Shown in pieces: positions 1-6,400 of a stretch of DNA of 8,610 bases. The position numbers and the translations under genes are program-made. Within the stretch, counting starts at the first letter, position 1. Each line of letters begins with the position of its first letter. Origin of the DNA: Chlorobiota bacterium (GTDB lineage Bacteria; Bacteroidota; Ignavibacteria; Kapaibacteriales; NICIL-2); contig RFIK01000002.1 in assembly GCA_003695605.1 (NCBI GenBank), positions 1 to 8,610 on the forward strand, read 5' to 3'. The notes beneath the pieces are model-generated. The model ran no database searches. It was given only the letters and a program-made list of their open reading frames with translations, and was not told where the DNA came from.

Positions 1-849
1 CCGATCCTTGCCGAGCACCGCCGGCTCCAGGATTCGCTGCGGCGGCACGAGCAGTTCGACCTGGCAATCTGGAGTGAGACTGCGCTGCCGGTCAATTTGC
101 TCGATGCCAGTGGAGCAGAGCTTTTGGGGCAGATCCACTCCTGGTGCGATAGCACCAACACCGCAGTCCTCACGGGCTTCGCAGACGTCGAGAGCTATCG
201 CCCACTCAGAGCGTACAATGCGGCGATTCTGGTTGCCCCGGGCGCAACGCACTTTCCGGAGCACCGCAAATCACGGCTGACACCATTTGGCGAATACATG
301 CCGTTTTCCGATGCCTTCCCAGAGCTTGCACGGTTGCTCCAGTGGGGCGTTGGTATCTCCAGTTGGGCAAAAGGTCCCGGTGCGACGGTGTTGCCGCTCG
401 TCCGCGGCGATACGCTCGCACGGCTGGGTGTGATGATTTGCATCGAAAGCATCTATCCCAACTACGCAGCCGACTACGTGCGAGCAGGAGCCGATGTGCT
501 CGTGGTGATCACCAACGATGCGTGGTATGACGGCACACCGGGACCAGACCAACACTTTGCGATTGCGCAGATGCGTGCCATCGAGACGCGGCGTCCGATC
601 GCGCGGTGCGCCAATAGCGGAGTAACAGGGTTCATCGCGCCAACTGGCCGCGTGCTACTTGTAGCGCCCGCGCGCGTTGCGACATGTATTGCAGCGCCAG
701 TGATCCCGCAGCGCGGAACGACGTTCTACGTCCGCACCGGTGATTGGCTGCCACTGTGCATGGGCATTGGTGGACTGGCAATGATTGCAGCGTGGGGTAT
801 CCCGCAGCGTCGCTGGCGCGTTAGGTCAGCAGACCCAGGAGACGAATGA
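1..849 (+). CDS. lnt: Apolipoprotein N-acyltransferase, C-terminal part (5' end outside window)
   Basis: Lnt transfers a fatty acyl chain from phospholipid to the N-terminal cysteine of diacylglyceryl lipoproteins, the last step of lipoprotein maturation in the inner membrane. The frame is open from base 1, so the N-terminal membrane helices are missing; 282 codons remain, covering the nitrilase-type (carbon-nitrogen hydrolase) domain and the last membrane helix. All three catalytic residues are visible: Glu in IWSETALP (nt 76-78), Lys in RKSRLTPFGEYMPF (nt 268-270) and the nucleophile Cys in VMICIESIYP (nt 439-441). The following block VVITNDAWYDGTPGPDQH and the segment RCANSGVTGFI are also typical of Lnt. 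A hydrophobic stretch (WLPLCMGIGGLAMIAAWGI, about nt 739-795) is the C-terminal membrane segment, followed by a short basic tail. The gene is convergent with accD and its last 29 bases overlap accD. The internal TTG at 97 is not the start, because conserved family sequence continues upstream of it. Confidence 0.95.
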   Translation, partial: PILAEHRRLQDSLRRHEQFDLAIWSETALPVNLLDASGAELLGQIHSWCDSTNTAVLTGFADVESYRPLRAYNAAILVAPGATHFPEHRKSRLTPFGEYMPFSDAFPELARLLQWGVGISSWAKGPGATVLPLVRGDTLARLGVMICIESIYPNYAADYVRAGADVLVVITNDAWYDGTPGPDQHFAIAQMRAIETRRPIARCANSGVTGFIAPTGRVLLVAPARVATCIAAPVIPQRGTTFYVRTGDWLPLCMGIGGLAMIAAWGIPQRRWRVRSADPGDE

Positions 850-1657
850 TCGTCGGACGCAGCTCTCTGCGATGGACGATCATGTCCACAAAGCCATGCT
901 CGAGCTGGAATTCGGCGCTCTGGAATCCTTCGGGGAGCTTTTTGCGAATTGTCTGCTCGATTACACGCGGGCCGGCAAAACCGATGAGAGCACCCGGCTC
1001 GGCCAGAATGATGTCGCCGAGCATCGCATAGGAGGCACTCACACCACCTGTGGTCGGATCGGTGAGCACGGAAATGTAGGGCAACCCTGCATCAGAAAGC
1101 TCAGTGAGCGCAGCACTCGTTTTCGCCATCTGCATGAGCGAGAATGCCGCTTCCTGCATGCGCGCACCTCCAGAAGCAGAAATCACCACCAGCGGAATTC
1201 GCTCCTGGAGCGAACGCCGCACTGCACGAACGAACTTTTCTCCCACGACCGAGCCCATCGAACCACCGATGAAGGCGAAGTTCATGCAGCCGAACGAAAT
1301 GCGCTGGCCGCCAATGCTGCCATAGCCGATCGTGAGTGCATCGCTCGGACCGAAGCGGCGGAACGCATCGCGAAGCCGTTCGGTGTAGGGTTTGGTGTCC
1401 ACAAACTGCAATGGATCGGCAGAGCGAATGTGTGTGTCCGTCTCGACGAACGTCCCGTCGTCGAAGAGCAACTTGACGTACTGCGCTGTGCCGATTCGGA
1501 AGTGGTAGTTGCACTTGGGGCACGTGTAGGCATGCTCTTCGAGCTGCTTTTTGTAGATGATCTCCCCGCACCGGTCGCACTTGGTCCAGAGGCCATCGGG
1601 CATTTCCCGCGGCGAGGTTTCCTGGATGTTTTTGGTTTTACGTTGGAACCAGGGCAT
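821..1657 (-). CDS. accD: Acetyl-CoA carboxylase carboxyltransferase subunit beta
   Basis: AccD pairs with AccA to form the carboxyltransferase that moves CO2 from carboxybiotin to acetyl-CoA, giving malonyl-CoA for fatty-acid synthesis in the cytoplasm. The product is 278 aa. An N-terminal four-cysteine zinc ribbon is present (C27, C30, C46, C49; CDRC and CPKC), followed by the crotonase-like core with ISASGGARMQEA (160-170), TDPTTGGVSASYAMLGD (199-215) and IGFAGPRVIEQT (225-236), the regions that form the oxyanion holes and CoA pocket. The ATG at 1657 is chosen because the protein then begins MPWFQRKTKNI, the usual AccD opening; the frame stays open further upstream, but only over the paaN-like gene. 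No clear Shine-Dalgarno precedes it, and an ATGATGATG run just upstream lies in another frame. The stop codon of the upstream aldehyde dehydrogenase gene is 31 bp away, so the two are probably co-transcribed. accA is not in the window. The family call is secure. Confidence 0.97.
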   Translation of the reverse strand: MPWFQRKTKNIQETSPREMPDGLWTKCDRCGEIIYKKQLEEHAYTCPKCNYHFRIGTAQYVKLLFDDGTFVETDTHIRSADPLQFVDTKPYTERLRDAFRRFGPSDALTIGYGSIGGQRISFGCMNFAFIGGSMGSVVGEKFVRAVRRSLQERIPLVVISASGGARMQEAAFSLMQMAKTSAALTELSDAGLPYISVLTDPTTGGVSASYAMLGDIILAEPGALIGFAGPRVIEQTIRKKLPEGFQSAEFQLEHGFVDMIVHRRELRPTIIRLLGLLT

Positions 1658-1688
1658 ACCATCATCATCGGAGGAAGTGAAACGACTG

Positions 1689-3392
1689 TTAGCTACCGAT
1701 GCGAGTGCCAATGACCGAGTAGCGCGCAGCGACAAACGCCAGATCGGTGAACGATGCATTGCCTGCGCGCGTGGCAGCCGTTCCGTGGAAATCGCTAAAT
1801 GCTGCGGATTGGTTGATCCAGACGGGGCCGGTGAAGTTGAACGCGGCAGGTGCACCTGCTTCGATGAGAGCATCTTCGGCACTGCGCTGGAGCGATTCGT
1901 CGGTTGTGTAAATCAACGTGCTCAGCACACCGCACCGCTCGATGGAGCCGAGCATTTCCTCCAGACCGTGTTCGAACGATGCAACAGGGATCACGAACGC
2001 AATCGGACCGAACCATTCGTGTTCGTAGTAGCTGCGCTGGCGAGTGTCACCCTCAAGAAGCAGTGGAGTGGCAGTACGTGCATCGGGGTACTCCGCGATG
2101 CGAAGCGGCGCACTCTGGCGAAGGACGGGCAAGCCCAGCTGGCGGGCACGTTCAATCCGGTCCAGCGTTGCAGGATTTTGGATTGCGCCGCACGTACCGG
2201 GGCCGACTTTCTCATTGCGTACGAGTGCATCAATCGCGGCAACAAGCCGCTCGACGACTTCATGGTAGGGAATCGTTCGGCCGCTCGAACGCTCCGCCAC
2301 GCCACGGGCAGGGATGAAGATGTTCTGCGGAGCAGTGCACATCTGGCTCGAATAGAGACAAAGGCTGAAGGCAAGATTGTCCAGAGCTGCATCGAGTGAT
2401 TCGACGCTTTCGAGGAGGACGGGATTGACGCCGGACTTTTCCGTAAAACAGACGATGCCGTGCTCGGCGCAGAAGCGTTCGAGCTCCTGCCCAAATGCAG
2501 TCGAGCCGGTGTAATCAACCGTGCCGATCCCGTGAGCGCCAACGAGCGTATGCGTCATCGGTTCGTACGGTGTTGGGACTGCAAGTTGGACAAGATGCGG
2601 ATCAAGACCTATGTCGCTCAAGCCGTGCTGCAGTGCTGCAATGACGACAGCAAGCGGGTACACAACCCGCGGATGCGCTTTCGCGATGGTTGGCGCACCC
2701 GTGACGAGGCTGGCGAACATCCCAGGGAGGCTGTTCCACACCGGGAAAGTTGAGCATCCAATTGTGACATTAACCCCGCGTGGACGGATGCGGTAGCGCT
2801 TGGTGAGCGTAATGCTGGTTTTCCCCATCGGCTTTGTCCACGTCGCTGCGCCAGCGAACGCCTCCTGTGCCCACAGACCAGCGACGACTGCTTCGAGTGC
2901 ACGGTCGAACGCGTGGGGGCCAGAGGCTTGGAATGCCATCACGAACCCTTGACCGGTCGTGTGCATCGTTGCATGCGCAAGCTCAAAAAACGTCGCTGCC
3001 GCCCGTTCGAGTAATTCGACGAGCACTGCAGCACGCAGTGCAGGCGAAAGTGCCGCCCAGCTCGGTGCTGCTCGTCGGGCGTTGGCAACGAGCACATCTG
3101 GACTGACTGCGGGATACGTGATCCCCAACGCAAAGCCGTAGGGTGACTCTTCCTCGCCATGCCACGACTGCGCATCCCGCTGGAGCAAGCGATCGAATGG
3201 CTTGCCACACTGCTCGTCGAAACGGCGCTTGCCGTCGCTTGGAGCATCCTCGCCGTAGATCTTGCCACTTGGAACTTCTGGCCAGTGAGCATAGAACGTC
3301 CGCTCGCGCCAGGCTGCTGTTGCAGCTTCGATTGTCGAACGGTGCTTTTCAACGAGTGCTGAGAAGGGGGCTGTCATGGGTACAGTGTTCAC
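1689..3392 (-). CDS. paaN: PaaN-type aldehyde dehydrogenase (phenylacetate-degradation family)
   Basis: A 567-aa aldehyde dehydrogenase-superfamily protein. The N-terminal block HWPEVPSGKIYGEDA (36-50) followed by DGKRRFDEQCGKPF (53-66) resembles the stand-alone PaaN family, which lacks the C-terminal MaoC hydratase domain of E. coli PaaZ. Visible ALDH features are the nucleotide-binding region GVNVTIGCSTFPVWN (206-220) with AKAHP (237-241), DYTGST (293-298), the general-base glutamate E318 in EKSGVN, the nucleophile C352 in SSQMCTAPQ, and EHEWFGPIAFVI (457-468), which matches the usual ExxFGP motif. The enzyme is therefore expected to be active and to oxidise an aldehyde with NAD(P). The family is linked to ring-cleaved phenylacetyl-CoA intermediates, but the true substrate cannot be read from sequence and no other paa gene is in the window. 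The start is either GTG 3392, with a weak GGATG eight bases before it, or ATG 3377 (562 aa). It lies between the helicase gene and accD on the same strand. Confidence 0.85.
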   Translation of the reverse strand: MNTVPMTAPFSALVEKHRSTIEAATAAWRERTFYAHWPEVPSGKIYGEDAPSDGKRRFDEQCGKPFDRLLQRDAQSWHGEEESPYGFALGITYPAVSPDVLVANARRAAPSWAALSPALRAAVLVELLERAAATFFELAHATMHTTGQGFVMAFQASGPHAFDRALEAVVAGLWAQEAFAGAATWTKPMGKTSITLTKRYRIRPRGVNVTIGCSTFPVWNSLPGMFASLVTGAPTIAKAHPRVVYPLAVVIAALQHGLSDIGLDPHLVQLAVPTPYEPMTHTLVGAHGIGTVDYTGSTAFGQELERFCAEHGIVCFTEKSGVNPVLLESVESLDAALDNLAFSLCLYSSQMCTAPQNIFIPARGVAERSSGRTIPYHEVVERLVAAIDALVRNEKVGPGTCGAIQNPATLDRIERARQLGLPVLRQSAPLRIAEYPDARTATPLLLEGDTRQRSYYEHEWFGPIAFVIPVASFEHGLEEMLGSIERCGVLSTLIYTTDESLQRSAEDALIEAGAPAAFNFTGPVWINQSAAFSDFHGTAATRAGNASFTDLAFVAARYSVIGTRIGS

Positions 3393-3424
3393 CGTATTTC
3401 ATCCAGTCGCAAATTACGGCAGGG

Positions 3425-3487
3425 GCGAGTGGCGAGTGGCGAGTAGCGAGTGGCGAGTAGCGAGTGGGGAGTGGCGAGTGGCGAGTG
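3425..3487. repeat. Heptamer tandem repeat array, GCGAGTG x9 (imperfect)
   Basis: Nine consecutive 7-bp units with no gaps. Units 1, 2, 4, 6, 8 and 9 are GCGAGTG, units 3 and 5 are GCGAGTA, and unit 7 is GGGAGTG. The array starts 10 bp past the helicase stop codon and ends 32 bp before the GTG start of the paaN-like gene, so it fills most of the 105-bp intergenic gap. The unit is not self-complementary, so it is neither a hairpin terminator nor a CRISPR repeat. Read on the minus strand it translates as HSPLATR/RYSPLAT-like peptides, giving a spurious overlapping ORF. The same unit, in the same orientation, recurs at 8566-8610. Confidence 0.97.
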
Positions 3488-3497
3488 GGGTGTTCGA

Positions 3498-6400
3498 TTA
3501 CTGTGCGCGGTGTCCGAAGACGTCGGGGTAGCGTTGAAGTTGATCGCCGATCGGCTGATCCCAGCGGAGCGTGATGACACGGTAGCCTGATGCAATGAGC
3601 TGGTCCCGCAGCAGGTTATCCCGCTGGTGCTGTCGGGGTTCGTCGTGTGGTGTGCCGTCACAGAAGATCAGAACATTCGGTTCGTAGAAAAAGTCCGCTA
3701 CGCAGCGCGGCTGGGCAATGCTTCGCTGCGCATCGTCCGGCAAGCGGTACCGACCGTTGGCAAGCTCCCGAAGGAACCGCCGCTCCAACTCCGACCGCCG
3801 ATCAAGCTGCGATGCCAGCCATGCGAACTGTTCCTGGTAGGAGCGCCCTCGTGCGGAATTCCGCACCGTCGAAGAACGCGTAAGCTGGACCAACAACTCC
3901 CGCACCCGATGCCGATCGAGCACGAGAGCATCAAGTTGGTTCGAGTAGCTGAGCAAGCAGTCATAGCACGCCGTCGTACACGAAGGCACGCAATCGTTGC
4001 CGGATTCATCGAAGTGCGCTGCTGCGAGTGCTTCTTTTGCGACGAGCGCGAGTGCATCGGCTTGGCCGACTAACCGCCGGAGCACGCCGCAACCACCTTC
4101 GCTGTTCTCGTAGAGCAGAATCGCGCGACGCTCTTTGCGCCCGATGCATTCGGCTGCAAGTTCACTCTCATCCACTTGGAAGGCTTGCTGCACCCCACGC
4201 AGCAGGGCCGCGCGAAAGCTTACCTCCATGGCTCGGTCCGAGAGGAGGTCCGGATCGGCAGGGCGTACCAAGAGAATGTTCTGCGTATCCTGCACCGCAA
4301 GGCGGAGCGTCTCTACCGTGGGCCGAGCCTGAGCGGGAGTACCCGCGTCGGTGTCGTTTGTGGTGATCTCGCCGCTCTCCAGGTCAATGCGAAATCCTTT
4401 GCTACTTGTGGCGCGCCAGCCATGGTTGATCCGCAATAGTCGTGCTGCTGGGGCATACGTCAGGTGGAGCAGTACGGTGCCTTCGTGCTCGACGGTTGCT
4501 TCCTCCGTGCTGCCTGGAAGTGCGCCGAATTGAAAGTACGTCTCGATGCTGTAGCCCGAACGCTGCCGGTCTTCTTCGTTCGAGGTGATGCGCTCACGGC
4601 GCCGTGTGCGCACGTTCGGCATATCGAGGAGCGGCACCACCTCGCTCTGCTCGATCGTCAATGGCTCACCACACACAACGCAGAGATCGGCATCGAATGG
4701 CGAAAAACCGCCGCAGTGGTGGCAGAGCCGCACGGTGAATTTCCGCTCGGCTAACCCCCCAGGCGGTAGTTGGAAGCCGACGACTTCCCACTTGGCGCCT
4801 TCGTGGTAGAGGAAATTCCCTGGCGCCATTTCACGTAGCGCCACTGCGCGCGGACGAGCGATGAATTCACCGTCGCCACGCGGGATCCACGCACGCACTG
4901 GCAGCGCCGGGAAGTTGTACCCGGGTAAAAAGCCTTCACTGGCAAGGTAGCGATACGGGTAAAAATCGCCTTCTTCTCGCGCGACGTTGACTTGCAGCAG
5001 TAAATTGAGCTGGCGGCGCGCTTCGTCTTGCCGGCGTTTGGCTCGCTGCTGCCCCTCGCGGTCGTTGCGGGCGCGGTCCTCCTCAATGCGAGCGCGGTTG
5101 AGTTGCTCGTTGGCAGCGCGGTACATCTCCCGCCACCGATCGAATGCACGAGTGAAGGCGCTCGGTGCTTCCCTGAGGATGCGGTCGATCCACTCGTCGC
5201 CAAACCACGGCAGAGTCTCGAGCTCATCGCGGTCACTACGGAGCACGCGGAGCATTTCCTCCCGCAGCGACTGGCGATCACGCTCCGTGAGCTCCATCGC
5301 AGAACGTACCTCCTCCCGCAACGGTAAGTCTGCACGTTCAAGATCGAGGACGTTCTCGATCGAATTCCCCAGTGGCACGTTTATCCGCGCCAGCCAGAGT
5401 GCGTGGAGGTGCACGCGCAACAAACTCTCGTTTGCCAAATCCAGCACCGGCGCACGGACGCTTCCGGCGACCATCTGCGTGCGATTGCGGAAAAAGTACC
5501 GGTCGTGTGGATTCCGTGCACCGCAGTACGTGTAGATTACCCCTGCTTGCCCATTGCGCCCTGCACGCCCGCTCCGCTGCGCGTAGTTGGCTGGCGTCGG
5601 GGGCACATTCCGCAGATGCACCACGTCCAGATCAGCAATGTCAATGCCCAATTCCATCGTCGGCGAGCAGACCAAGTACGGCAGTCGCCGCCCAAGCTCG
5701 CGTTCCTTTGTAGAGTCGCCCTCTTCCCACCGAAACCGGCGTTCACGCCGCTGGCGCTCACCACTGGCGACAACCTGGGCGGTGTGCTCTCGCGCTTCGA
5801 AGGCTGCAAGCTCAGCCGCAGATTCGCAGTAGAAGCGGCGGAAAAATTCGTTGATCGGCCGCATCGCCTCGGTGCGCGTACTGGTGCGACGGCTACCGAG
5901 CGGGTCCAGCGGTGGCGGCGTTCCGTCACCGCGTACCCACCGGATGCACGCAACATCGAGCTGGTACCGCTGGTGGTCACCGATCGGATCGAGCTTCCGG
6001 AGGTAGCCCTGCTCCGTGAGCACATCGAGCAAACCCTGCAGTACGGGCCGATGCTGCGCACTGTCCACTCCGAGCCGTCGGCGCAGGAATCGCCACACCT
6101 TGCTTCGCTCACTGAGACTGATGCCGCTCGGCCGCTGGCGCTCCGATGTTGCCGGCAGCACCGCGTACTTCGCCGGCTGCAGCTCGTCGCTATCGGGATC
6201 CAGTCCCCAGAATTCGCCGAGCAACTGCTCAGCGCGGCGGCGAAGCTGCCGCTGGTACTCCGGTTCGAGAACGCGCACCGCGATCGCAAGCTGCGTGCGC
6301 AAGTACTCCAACAGCGGCCACAGGATTGCCTGCCGCTCCTCCACTGCGGTCGTGGCAAGGACCGTCCACCGCCAAATCTCGTTGCGGGCGCAGATCTGCT

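Noticed and set aside
785..1714. 309-codon plus-strand ORF overlapping the lnt end and antisense to accD
   Set aside because: It has no family resemblance, lies over strongly conserved accD sequence and starts inside lnt.
1658..1882. N-terminal extension of accD by 75 codons
   Set aside because: The extension is out-of-frame translation of the aldehyde dehydrogenase gene, and the AccD family begins at MPWFQRKTKN.
3410..3416. TAATTTG on the minus strand, 17 bp before the paaN-like start, as a possible -7 promoter box
   Set aside because: It matches TAnnTTTG only with one base deleted and has no partner -33 element, so it is too weak to list as a promoter.
3425..3487. Repeat array considered as CRISPR or a transcription terminator
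   Set aside because: Units are 7 bp with no spacers and no dyad symmetry, so neither explanation fits.
3389..3661. 90-codon minus-strand ORF with repeated HSPLAT-type peptide
   Set aside because: Its repetitive half is only the translation of the heptamer array and the rest overlaps the helicase C-terminus in another frame. This HSPLATR-like pattern is a familiar artefact of translating such 7-bp repeats.
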